In this document: piece after piece, positions 17,769 to 29,089 of the stretch
Layout of the letters: each line of letters opens with the position of its first letter
Numbering within the stretch: the stretch's first letter is position 1
From: an uncultured Lachnospiraceae bacterium
GTDB taxonomy: Bacteria; Bacillota; Clostridia; Lachnospirales; Lachnospiraceae
Direction of reading: 5' to 3'
DNA length: 64,000 nt
Assembly: GCA_910584945.1 (NCBI GenBank)
Contig: CAJUDY010000006.1
Coordinates: 1 to 64,000 of the forward strand
Position numbers and translations under genes: made by a program
Notes under the pieces: generated by a model
Told to the model about the DNA's origin: nothing
Database searches by the model: none
What the model saw: only the letters and a program-made list of their open reading frames with translations

Positions 17769-20008
17769 CTCTCCGCCCTCAGTACAAAAATCCGGGAGTC
17801 AAAATCACAGCCGGCCTTTTGTCCCAAAGCCGCTTCCCTTGACACTCCTTCCGTGGTGATCAGGCCCGCGTACATCAGTTCGTCTCCATAATACCTGCCG
17901 GTCCGCTCCCGGCCGTCTTCTGTGATGCGGTAACACAGAGCCTCATCCAGTCCCTTCAGGCGAAGCCTTCCAAGGGGTTGATTGGCGTGATACAGTACCC
18001 GGTACCATCCAAGGACGGCCTCCCGGCGGTCCTCGCTGACCACCATCCATGCGGTCACATTTCCATCGCCGTCAAAGGGACTTTTGAGCCGGTAAAAATC
18101 TCCGAACTGAATCAGCTTCCGGTACTGCTTCATAAAACGAATCTGCGCTTTGACCTGCTGCTGTTCTTCTTCGGTCAGTTTATTCAGATCCAGTTCGTAG
18201 CCAAAGGTACCAAAATACGCCGCATTGGCTCTCGTGTGAAGCGGCGTCTCCCGGAATACCTGATGATTCGGAACCACGGACACATGGCTTCCGATGCTGC
18301 TGACGGGATAGCAGAAGGAAGTCCCATACTGAATCTTTAAGCGCTCCACCGCATCCGTGTCGTCGCTTGCCCAGCCCTGGGGCGCATAGTAGAGAAGTCC
18401 CGGATCAAACCGTCCGCCCCCGCTGGCGCAGGACTCAAAGAGCACCTTCGGGAATTCCGAAGTCAGCCGCTCATACAGATCATAGACGCCCAGTATATAC
18501 CGGTGGAACACCTCTCCCTGCCGATCCGCGGGGAGCGCTGCCGAATAGCATTCGGTAATGCTCCGATTCATATCCCATTTTACATAGGAGACTTTCGCCT
18601 CTGACAGAATCTTTGCCATCATCCCATACACGGCGTCCACCACTTCCTGGCGGGAGAAATCCAGCACATGCTGGTGCCTGCCCAGGGAAGCGCGTCTTCC
18701 CGGCGTCTTTAGAATCCAGTCCGAATGGGCACGATAGAGATCAGCGTCCGCGTTGACCATCTCCGGCTCAAACCACAGGCCGAACTTCAGTCCCAATGCT
18801 TCTATCTTCTCCGCCAGGCCTTTGATTCCGCCAGGCAACAGTTCCTTCGCAGCTACCCAGTCTCCCAGGCCCGCATGATCATTTCTTCTGGCGCCGAACC
18901 AGCCGTCGTCCAGCACGAATAATTCTACGCCGCATTCCTTTGCCTTCCCGGCAATCTCCACCAGGCGATCCTCCGTAAAGTCAAAATAGGTGGCCTCCCA
19001 GTTGTTGTTGAGAATCGGACGCTCCCGGTCCCTCCAGTACCCTCTGGCCAGGCGCTTCCGGTACAGCTGGTGGAAAGTGCGGCTCATCTTTCCCAGGCCT
19101 TCATGGGAATAGACCATCACCGCCTCCGGGGTCTGGAAAGACGCTCCCGGTTCCAGCTTCCAGGAAAAGCCAAAGGGATGGATGCCGAGAAGCACCCGGG
19201 TGGTATCCTGGGTATCCACCTGGGCCTGGGCCAGGAAATTGCCGCTGTAGATCAGGCTAAAGCCAATCGCCTCCCCCTGCTCCTCGTCCGTCCCGGGACG
19301 CTTCAACACGATAAAAGGATTCTGCTCATGAGAAGAATTCCCGCGGATGCTGTCCACCGCCTGAATTCCCTGCTCCAGCCTGCGCACCTTCAGATGCCGC
19401 TCCCTCGCCCAGGCGCCGGAAAACTGCAGCCACTCATACCCGCAGTCCGGCAGATCCAGACAAAGACTCATGGCTCTGGTAAGCCAAACAGACTCTGCTC
19501 CTTCATTCCGAAACCTTGCGCTGCGGGCAAGCACTCCGCCTTCTGAAAAAATCGTATAGAGCAGCTCCAGCACCACACCCGTCAACGGATCTCTAAGCCT
19601 CACGATCAACGTCTCGGCCTCCGAGGGCTCCTCCGTATAGGTGGCCGGAAGACCGGGAAGCTTCGGTTTTCCAGCCGTGATCTGATGGCTCTCGTATACA
19701 AAATCCGACAGGGCGCTTCCGTTCTGCTGCCGAATCTCCACCGCCGGATGCCGGAAATCCGTGGTTCCATAACCTGCGTACTCCTGTCTGGTGAGTTCCA
19801 GGGAGAAAGAACAGTCATTATCATACACATACGCCGTCATGGAACGGTGCACCCGCTCCATGAGATAGGAAAAATCCTCTTTATGATGAATCTTTCTGCC
19901 GAAGTACAGCTGTCCCAGATGACCATTCGGAAGAACCGTCATAAGATAGCTGATCTCTTTGTTAAACAGATGAAAGGTCTGTGTTGCTTCATTAAATAAG
20001 ATGCTCAT
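17765..20008 (-). CDS. Alpha-galactosidase, glycoside hydrolase family 36
   Basis: Cleaves terminal alpha-1,6-galactose from raffinose-type sugars. The 747-residue protein has an N-terminal beta-sandwich, then the TIM barrel with NNWEATYFDF, FVLDDGWFG, LKFGLWFEPEMVN, the nucleophile Asp in YVKWDMNRS (about residue 480), ESCASGGGRFD, and the acid/base Asp in WASDDTDA. There is no signal peptide, so it acts inside the cell. An AGGAGA ribosome site precedes the ATG. No sugar transporter is adjacent, but an AraC regulator lies upstream on the same strand. Confidence 0.95.
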   Translation of the reverse strand: MSILFNEATQTFHLFNKEISYLMTVLPNGHLGQLYFGRKIHHKEDFSYLMERVHRSMTAYVYDNDCSFSLELTRQEYAGYGTTDFRHPAVEIRQQNGSALSDFVYESHQITAGKPKLPGLPATYTEEPSEAETLIVRLRDPLTGVVLELLYTIFSEGGVLARSARFRNEGAESVWLTRAMSLCLDLPDCGYEWLQFSGAWARERHLKVRRLEQGIQAVDSIRGNSSHEQNPFIVLKRPGTDEEQGEAIGFSLIYSGNFLAQAQVDTQDTTRVLLGIHPFGFSWKLEPGASFQTPEAVMVYSHEGLGKMSRTFHQLYRKRLARGYWRDRERPILNNNWEATYFDFTEDRLVEIAGKAKECGVELFVLDDGWFGARRNDHAGLGDWVAAKELLPGGIKGLAEKIEALGLKFGLWFEPEMVNADADLYRAHSDWILKTPGRRASLGRHQHVLDFSRQEVVDAVYGMMAKILSEAKVSYVKWDMNRSITECYSAALPADRQGEVFHRYILGVYDLYERLTSEFPKVLFESCASGGGRFDPGLLYYAPQGWASDDTDAVERLKIQYGTSFCYPVSSIGSHVSVVPNHQVFRETPLHTRANAAYFGTFGYELDLNKLTEEEQQQVKAQIRFMKQYRKLIQFGDFYRLKSPFDGDGNVTAWMVVSEDRREAVLGWYRVLYHANQPLGRLRLKGLDEALCYRITEDGRERTGRYYGDELMYAGLITTEGVSREAALGQKAGCDFDSRIFVLRAES

Positions 20009-20121
20009 GGGATGCTCTCCTTTTTTTGTACTGCTCTGATCTTACACGAAAAGGAGCGCTGCGAACAGCCGTATTTGTTGTGGAAAATATGCAGAATGTT
20101 AGATTTTTAATCATCCTTATC

Positions 20122-20997
20122 TCAGATAGGAAGAAGGATCTCTCTCCGGTTTTTCCGAAGTTTTGACTGCTCGGACTGGCTGTTTTTTCGATATTGCAGC
20201 GGCGTGACCTGGTATTTTTCCTTAAATGCTCTGCCGAATGCCGCCGGGTCCCGATAACCGCAGGAATACGCCACGCTTTCCACGGACAACTCCATGCCCC
20301 TCAAAAACTCCTCCGCCCGTGCCAGCCGGTAGTTCGTCAGATACTCCTGAGGAGAGCATCCTATGTGTTCCCGAAACAGTGTGTACAGGTAACTCCGATT
20401 GATACATACGTACTCCGCGATGTCCGCCACCCGAATGGAGTGATCATAGTTGTCCTGGATATAGCCCAGCGCTTTTTTGACGTACCGATTCTCTGCCCCT
20501 TGCCCCTGCGCAGGCATATGGGCGGAAGCTTCGGCGAGGATCGAGAAAAACAAATACAGGCTGCCCTCCAGAAGAAACTGATCGGTGTCCGTGATCGTAT
20601 AATTTTTCAACATACGGAACACCAGCCGCTTCAGCTCCTCCCCCTGATCGCATCGGAAGATCAGTCTGCCATTCCAAAGTCCCACGTCTTTTAGATATTC
20701 CTCCGCCCTCCGGCCATGAAATCCGATCCACAGATAGGTCCAGGGCTCCTTTTCATCCGCCTCATAGAAGACCTGCGTCCCCGGCTCGATCAGGAAACCC
20801 TGTCCTTTCTGCAGCTCATACCGTCTGCCCCCGGCCTGGTAGATTCCTTTCCCTTCCAGAATATAATGAATCAGATAGTTGGACCTCACTCCAGGCCCGA
20901 AGCTGTGCCGCGGCTCGCACCTGGCATAGCCGCAGAAGCACAGATACAGATCGGAAAATTTCCGGTCGGACAACTGCAATACATAGGCGTCTTCCAT
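20122..20997 (-). CDS. AraC-family transcriptional regulator (sugar-operon type)
   Basis: A 291-residue activator with an N-terminal cupin-like ligand-binding region (about 20-140; LIHYILEGKGIYQAGG, RRYELQKGQGFLIEPG seen in part) and a C-terminal double helix-turn-helix (about 185-285) with ADIAEYVCINRSYLYTLF, and AYSCGYRDPAAFGRAFK. This layout matches regulators of alpha-galactoside genes such as MsmR/RafR, and the alpha-galactosidase gene lies next downstream. It starts three bases after the lipoprotein stop codon, so it may share that transcript. Confidence 0.9.
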   Translation of the reverse strand: MEDAYVLQLSDRKFSDLYLCFCGYARCEPRHSFGPGVRSNYLIHYILEGKGIYQAGGRRYELQKGQGFLIEPGTQVFYEADEKEPWTYLWIGFHGRRAEEYLKDVGLWNGRLIFRCDQGEELKRLVFRMLKNYTITDTDQFLLEGSLYLFFSILAEASAHMPAQGQGAENRYVKKALGYIQDNYDHSIRVADIAEYVCINRSYLYTLFREHIGCSPQEYLTNYRLARAEEFLRGMELSVESVAYSCGYRDPAAFGRAFKEKYQVTPLQYRKNSQSEQSKLRKNRREILLPI

Positions 20998-21000
20998 CTA

Positions 21001-21981
21001 TTATTTTTCTTCGGACGACGCGGCGCCGGAACCGAAATCATTCGTCTCACAGGTCATGCCGCCCTCTTCGAAACTGCTGATGGTTGACACCAGACTTAAA
21101 TATCCGCCGTAGGAATTCAGCCGGTCGCTGATCACGCCCAGGTTTGCCAGGGCCGTGCTGCTGGCCCGGTTAAAGTCCACGCCGAACCGAAGCTCCACGC
21201 TTCCGTCATCCATTAAACCGGCTTTGGCCGCCACGCCGTCCATCATGCCAAATCCGTCCTCATAACCCTGAACATCTTCCGCCGTCAGACCTTCGGTCCC
21301 TTCCGTCTGTACCGCCGTCTCCACCATGCCGATGATCGAATCGCCCATGGCCGCGATCTGATAGTTGTCGGTCTCCGCCGTACAGGTGGTCATGGTCATA
21401 TCGATATAGTCATAGAAACCGCCGGTGAGCTGCTCATACATTTCCCTGCAGGCCGAGGAGTCGATCCGGTCTCCGTCCGACCGGTGAGAAACATACACTG
21501 TGAGTTCTTCATCAATCGGTTCTCCGGTCGCAAGCGCATCCCCCAGCCACTTGGGCAGATTGCTGAAACTGTCGTCTCCATTCTCCGTCTGGGCCTGGAT
21601 CGCCGCCCACATAGCCCCCGGGACGCCGGATACGATATCATTGCTCTGAAGATGCAGGGTCACCTCGCCCCATGCTTCCTTTCCCTCCACGGCTTCCGCT
21701 GTAAAGGTAAAGTCCTTCGTCAGCTCCCAGGCCTTCTTGTACACTTCCGCCATCTCTCCGCCGTTTTCCTGGCCCTGACAAAACAGCTGAAGCAGATTGT
21801 CTTCGTCAAAATAAGGCTCCATAGCCTCAAAGTTTCCTTCCTGATAGGCCGTCAGAAAATCGCTGATGATCTGATCATCCGTCCGCTTGTCCTCCGCCGG
21901 AAATCCCAGCTTCTCCGCGCACCCGCCAAGAACCAGAGCCGACAGCATGCATACCACTGCAACATAATACTGCTTTTTCAT
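21001..21981 (-). CDS. Lipoprotein of unknown function
   Basis: A lipoprotein signal peptide ends in the lipobox LVLGGC with Cys21, so the 326-residue protein is tethered outside the membrane. The mature part starts with a DDQIISDFLTAYQEGNFE segment that resembles DUF4878/DUF5105-like helices, then mixed alpha/beta sequence and a negatively charged tail. I do not recognise a function. It lies 19 bases after carB and just before the AraC gene. Confidence 0.7.
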   Translation of the reverse strand: MKKQYYVAVVCMLSALVLGGCAEKLGFPAEDKRTDDQIISDFLTAYQEGNFEAMEPYFDEDNLLQLFCQGQENGGEMAEVYKKAWELTKDFTFTAEAVEGKEAWGEVTLHLQSNDIVSGVPGAMWAAIQAQTENGDDSFSNLPKWLGDALATGEPIDEELTVYVSHRSDGDRIDSSACREMYEQLTGGFYDYIDMTMTTCTAETDNYQIAAMGDSIIGMVETAVQTEGTEGLTAEDVQGYEDGFGMMDGVAAKAGLMDDGSVELRFGVDFNRASSTALANLGVISDRLNSYGGYLSLVSTISSFEEGGMTCETNDFGSGAASSEEK

Positions 21982-21999
21982 TACTTACACTCCTCTTTT

Positions 22000-25236
<3,237 letters not shown>

Positions 25237-25284
25237 TTATCCTTTCTTTGGCTTTGCTTTTCATTTTCCATTTTAATCGTGTCT

Positions 25285-25313
25285 ATTCTAGCACAATTCG
25301 GCAGAGAGGACAA
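25285..25313 (-). promoter_or_regulatory. Promoter for carB
   Basis: On the minus strand a -35 TTGTCC (25308-25313), a 17-base spacer and a -10 TAGAAT (25285-25290) lie about 50 bases before the carB start. carB therefore seems to be transcribed on its own, without carA. Confidence 0.6.
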
Positions 25314-25365
25314 GCACCACGCCGGATATTTTCCTGCAAAGAGTTTAACAAAAACCGGGGGACAT

Positions 25366-25410
25366 AAAAAGACGGCGGAGGCATGCATTTCTGCACAACG
25401 TCCCGCCATC
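25366..25410 (-). terminator. Rho-independent terminator behind the remnant at 25459
   Basis: On the minus strand GATGGCGG (25403-25410) pairs with CCGCCGTC (25371-25378) and TTTTTAT follows. It would end a transcript coming from the remnant at 25459-25608, and so marks the place where a gene once ended. Confidence 0.5.
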
Positions 25411-25458
25411 TATCGTATGGTCTCTGTCCTCCGTAAAACCAGTTACCGCCTGTCCGGA

Positions 25459-25608
25459 TCAGGAAACCTCCACCATCCGGATCTCATCTGCGTGAAAAAC
25501 ATCGTTTTCGAAGCTCCCTTTCATCTCCACCGAGACTCCTTTCTTCAGATCTGAAAATCCGGCGTCACTGTCCTCACAGGATTCACCATTCCCCTGAACG
25601 GTCCGCAG
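25459..25608 (-). pseudogene. 3' fragment of a possible OB-fold gene
   Basis: A minus-strand open frame of 49 codons ends in DLKKGVSVEMKGSFEND and ADEIRMVEVS, the pattern of a small beta-barrel (DUF5666 or OB-like) C-terminus. There is no start codon or ribosome site, and a stop codon closes the frame upstream, so only the end of a gene is left. A terminator follows at 25366-25410. The identification is tentative. Confidence 0.3.
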
Positions 25609-25692
25609 TCATGATCATAATCATGAGCATTACATTGACAATCGGATGGTGGAATTTTTTTTGCTTTTTTAGGATTTGAACTGGTGGAACCG

Positions 25693-26227
25693 TCAACCAA
25701 TTATAATCACTCTTTTGCTGTAGTGTTTGTGTAAATATCTTGAAAGACGGTGAAGCGCCATGGTTGCTGTAACCTCTGACATCCCCCTGGAAATCTGGCG
25801 GAAATCTTCCTTTTCTTCCGGAAGCAGACAATCGCTCTCCAGTAAAAAACTGTTCTCGTAATACAAGTCCGTAAGGATCTGGTTTATCCTCTGAACCGTT
25901 GACTCATAATCCTTTTCCTTTACAGCTGCAAAGGAAAGACTGATCACCGGATAAGTTCCCTGCAGTTTCCTGTATTTTTCATTTTCCCAAATAGAAAGTC
26001 CCTGAAACAGTTCTCCCCGGCCGGCATATTTGATGGAAAAGAATTGCTCGACCATACTCATGTTCAGCGTCTTTCCGAATCTTCTGGGACGGGTAATCAG
26101 AGTAACCTCATCCTCGTTCTCCCACCATTCCTTAATAAATTTTGTCTTATCTATATAAAAGCAATGACGTTCTTGTATCTTGTATCTTTTCAAAACTCTG
26201 CAGCCCAATTCCTACCGTTCGTGCCAT
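25693..26227 (-). pseudogene. AAA-ATPase-like gene (DUF-type, PD-(D/E)XK associated), frameshifted and truncated
   Basis: The body reads CFYIDKTKFIKEWW and LITRPRRFGKTLNMSM, the start of the AAA-ATPase-like family (PF09820 type) whose full members have about 500-600 residues. The true ATG is at 26225-26227 (MARTVGIGLQSFEKIQ), but a 7-base tandem duplication (tgtatct at 26174-26180 and 26181-26187) breaks the frame; removing one copy joins FEKIQE to RHCFYIDKT. The 3' end stops at RVIIIG, just where the Walker B segment IDEYD should begin. The rest of the gene is missing. Confidence 0.8.
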
Positions 26228-26390
26228 ATTTTCTGCCCCTCTCTATCTGTATTTATCTTACCACAGTTCCGGGGTAGTATCCAGCACTATCTTATAAATT
26301 TAGGAGATCCGCAAATACGGCATTGCCTGCCGCAGAACTTCCTGCATAGTGAAAATGACGGATTAGAAAAGGACGGTATCACTGATTTTC

Positions 26391-27650
26391 TCAAGCTTCA
26401 TACCGTTCATACTGTTTCTTCGGACCGCCGCAGACCGGGCATCGTTCCGGAACGGCGTCTCCCGTCATGACATAGCCGCAGACCGGACAGACGTAGATCG
26501 TCCCCTCTGGAAAATTTTCCATATCTGCCGCCTGCGCAAGAAGCGATGCGTGAACCTTTTCCGCTGAAGCCGCGCCGGTATAGGCCTGTTCCGCCAGAGG
26601 ACTCTGATGACACTTCGCATATTCCGCAAGCATCTGATACAGATGCTCATATTCGAATTCTTCTCCCGGCACAAAGGTTTTCACAGATTCCGCAAAGGGC
26701 GCCGGGCGGTCCAGTACCGAATAAAAGCTTCTGGCATGATAATATTCCGAAGCCGCAAGCGCGCGAAAGAGATTCGCAATCCGATCCATTCCTCTTCGCT
26801 CTGCACGATCCGCGAACATCAGATATTTAAAATGAGCCAGCAACTCTCCCTGCACCGTCTCCTCCAGCTTCTGACGCAGAACCCGGTCCTTTCGTTCCCG
26901 CCCGTAACCATCTTCCGGAAGATCCTTAAACCGGTGTTTCAGCATGCCCTCCTCCATATAAAAGTGAACAATATGATGCTCCACATCACAGGCCCGGATC
27001 TCCTTGGACACATCCTCAATCATAGCTCCGCCGCCACCGGTACAGATCAGTGGAATTCCGTTCACTTCGTCCTCAAACCGGGAATGGACATGACCGCAGA
27101 GCAGATATTTTACTTTTTCTTTCCACGGCTCATAGACGTTCTTCAGGCGGGCAAATTCCTCCTCCGACACACAATTTTGAATAAAATGATTGGGTACTGG
27201 GATATGGAAAGCGATGATGACCCGCTCCACGTCCTCCATAGAAAGAACCTGCGAAAGCAGCGTAAGCCCCTCCTTTTCAAAAGAACGGACTGCATTGTCC
27301 AGCACAACGACTGCGAATTCATCGGCAAGCAACGCATAATTTTTCAGGCCAAAGTATTCGATATACGATCCCGTATCATGATTCCCCCGAAGGGTATAGA
27401 CTTCATTTTCCGCCAGGATCTCTGTCAGCTCCTGTATTGTCTGATAATGGTGTTTTGTCCCTGCCGGCACCAGATCTCCCGCGATCAGCGTGATATCGTC
27501 TTTCCCTGTTTCCTCCAGAGCGCCTGCGTACACCTTCATATTATAAGTGCCCAGCCCTTCGCATCCAGGATCGCCGATCACTCCCATGGAGCGTACCTGT
27601 CTAAGCCTTATCACCGGCTCTGTTACTTTTATCATTTTTTCCCTGCTCAT
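26391..27650 (-). CDS. Metallophosphoesterase - rubrerythrin - rubredoxin fusion protein
   Basis: A 419-residue protein with three parts. Residues 20-245 are a calcineurin-like metallophosphoesterase: VIGDPGCEG, AGDLVPAG, RGNHD, the AFH segment and CGHVHS; the His usual in motif I (DxH) is replaced by Gly. Residues 255-375 are a rubrerythrin diiron domain with the full ligand set (Glu269, Glu302 and His305 in EYYH, Glu330/Glu333, Glu364 and His367 in EKVH). Residues 385-415 are a rubredoxin-type site with two CxxC pairs (CPVCG, CPVCG). This suggests a phosphatase coupled to peroxide or redox sensing. Start is the ATG at 27650, or more likely the one at 27635 with an AGGG site. Confidence 0.85.
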   Translation of the reverse strand: MSREKMIKVTEPVIRLRQVRSMGVIGDPGCEGLGTYNMKVYAGALEETGKDDITLIAGDLVPAGTKHHYQTIQELTEILAENEVYTLRGNHDTGSYIEYFGLKNYALLADEFAVVVLDNAVRSFEKEGLTLLSQVLSMEDVERVIIAFHIPVPNHFIQNCVSEEEFARLKNVYEPWKEKVKYLLCGHVHSRFEDEVNGIPLICTGGGGAMIEDVSKEIRACDVEHHIVHFYMEEGMLKHRFKDLPEDGYGRERKDRVLRQKLEETVQGELLAHFKYLMFADRAERRGMDRIANLFRALAASEYYHARSFYSVLDRPAPFAESVKTFVPGEEFEYEHLYQMLAEYAKCHQSPLAEQAYTGAASAEKVHASLLAQAADMENFPEGTIYVCPVCGYVMTGDAVPERCPVCGGPKKQYERYEA

Positions 27651-28137
27651 GTCCTTTTTCTCAACCGCCCTTTCCTTACCATTTGATATCGCTGTCTTTC
27701 ACATATTCCCCATTGTCTATCCTCTGTTCTGCCGCTTCCAGCCGACAACCTGTGTCATGCTCTCAACCTCCATTCTATTTGTAAATATCTCCACGACTCC
27801 CAATTTCCATTATGATCAGTATTCCAGTACTGTCCTGCCACCCGCCTTTTTACCGAATTTATTTTATTATAACATACCTTTTTCACTTGCGGAAGCTTAT
27901 TTGCCACTTGACTACGAAACAGCTAAATACCAACCTTCCATCAACCATGTAAAGCTATCGATTTTACATAATTTTACACCAATCCTTATGGTATACAGAC
28001 AAGAAGTGTGGTATACTTTCAGTAGAAGAAAAACACGGTGCACCGGTCGTGAAATGAAACAAGCACCAGGGGACATTGGACATAAACAATTTTCATATCA
28101 TAGACCCGATGTAACACTTGATTGGAGGAATGGTACT
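27651..28137. other. Intergenic region, 487 bases, no gene seen
   Basis: AT-rich sequence with no convincing gene. Near its 3' end the octamer TGGTATAC occurs twice (27989-27996, 28009-28016) with a 20-base period; the second copy contains a -10-like TATACT (28012-28017) upstream of the small membrane gene at 28138. A pair of ATTTTACA copies lies just before (27961 and 27970). Confidence 0.4.
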
Positions 28138-28485
28138 ATGGTTAAGAAGAATAGTATTTGCATATTTGTTTCAGCAGTAATGATGCTGTTTCTCCCCTGG
28201 TGCGCGGTGACTTTTATAAAAGGCGACAACGCAATGGCTGTGTGTTTCCTTTTATTTTACGCAATCAACCCTGTCACCGCAGTGGCTATCGGGATATGTT
28301 CAGGCTGCCGCATAGGCACATTATGGTTTCAGCCCATACTATTGGCTGTTTTCTTTCTCCTTGGGACATGGATCTTTTTTGATATGGGAGAACGGGCATT
28401 TCTTCTCTACGCAGCAGTCTATTTATTACTGGGATGCACCGTTATGCTGAGCACTTCATTTCTTGTAAGAAAAAGAGCTGGATAA
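28138..28485 (+). CDS. Small integral membrane protein, unknown function
   Basis: A 115-residue protein with about four hydrophobic segments (roughly 7-27, 35-55, 62-80 and 87-108) and a short basic tail (RKRAG). The ATG at 28138 has GGAGG 9 bases upstream. The open frame continues upstream of this ATG but has no ribosome site or family support there. Followed by another small hydrophobic gene, so probably a two-gene unit. Confidence 0.65.
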   Translation: MVKKNSICIFVSAVMMLFLPWCAVTFIKGDNAMAVCFLLFYAINPVTAVAIGICSGCRIGTLWFQPILLAVFFLLGTWIFFDMGERAFLLYAAVYLLLGCTVMLSTSFLVRKRAG

Positions 28486-28504
28486 TTTCAAGCTGGAGGG
28501 TATG

Positions 28505-28669
28505 ATGATAAAAAAATTATTTCTGGTATTAAGCATCTTATTTATCTTTTTCACATTCGCCGGAGCCGGATATGTTCTTCTTCATGATGGAACGGTGAGT
28601 GCAGGCTATGCCTGCGTACCTATGGTTTTTGCATTGACTTTTTTTTCTTTTTATCGCAAATACAGATAA
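28505..28669 (+). CDS. Small hydrophobic peptide, 54 residues
   Basis: The open frame starts at an ATG 5 bases after a GGAGG site. It encodes a first membrane segment (LFLVLSILFIFFTFAGA), a short polar link and a second hydrophobic segment ending in the basic tail YRKYR. Likely a two-pass membrane peptide co-expressed with the gene at 28138. Function unknown. Confidence 0.5.
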   Translation: MIKKLFLVLSILFIFFTFAGAGYVLLHDGTVSAGYACVPMVFALTFFSFYRKYR

Positions 28670-28692
28670 CGCTTGTACAAGAGATACTATAA

Positions 28693-29025
28693 GATGGATT
28701 CAAAGAAAATCAATTAGCTCTGCCAGAGGGGTTTGAAAGTGGTAAGCCTTCCAATAAAAAGGCCTTTTGGATATGGGACCAATGGACGGAGGCAGTTACT
28801 TCCATACAAAAACCAGTAACATGGGAGGAAGCGGAAATTCTGATCAGGTGTTGTCCAACTGACCATATGGCTGGAATCGAATGGACATTCTTACATTGCA
28901 TCGAAAGTGTTTACAGGGCAGAAGAAACCGAACGATATAGAACCCTTATCGAACAATGCAATTCGGATATGATGAAGCATGAATTGTTAAAGCGGCTTGA
29001 AAACCGTATCAAGAGCAAAAAATAA
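28693..29025 (+). pseudogene. Gene fragment without a start codon
   Basis: A 110-codon open frame directly follows an in-frame TAA (28690-28692) and has no ATG, GTG or TTG near its 5' end. Its content looks like real protein (KKAFWIWDQWTEAVTS, TWEEAEILIRCCP, EWTFLHCIESVYRAEE, a basic end IKSKK), so it is more likely the 3' part of a gene that lost its beginning than a chance frame. The family is not recognised. Confidence 0.45.
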
Positions 29026-29053
29026 TGACAAATCCTTCATAAAATGTTATGAT
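29025..29053 (+). promoter_or_regulatory. Promoter for the hybrid histidine kinase
   Basis: A -35 ATGACA (29025-29030), a 17-base spacer and a -10 TATGAT (29048-29053) lie 36 bases before the TTG start at 29090. Confidence 0.55.
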
Positions 29054-29089
29054 AAATATGTTACAGCACACGGCGGAGGAACATGCGCA

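Noticed and set aside
25660..25690. tRNA-like T-arm string (GTTCAAATCC on the minus strand) behind the truncated ATPase gene
   Set aside because: The bases on both sides cannot form the five-pair T-stem, and no acceptor, D or anticodon arm can be found. It may be a chance match or an old integration scar, but cannot be called a tRNA.
25583..25831. 82-codon frame overlapping the truncated ATPase gene
   Set aside because: It is a different frame across the decayed end of the ATPase gene and the junk behind it, with no family similarity.
27547..28137. Upstream extension of the open frame that leads into the small membrane gene at 28138
   Set aside because: The first part overlaps the fusion gene on the other strand, has no ribosome site and low-complexity composition; the ATG at 28138 has a good GGAGG site.
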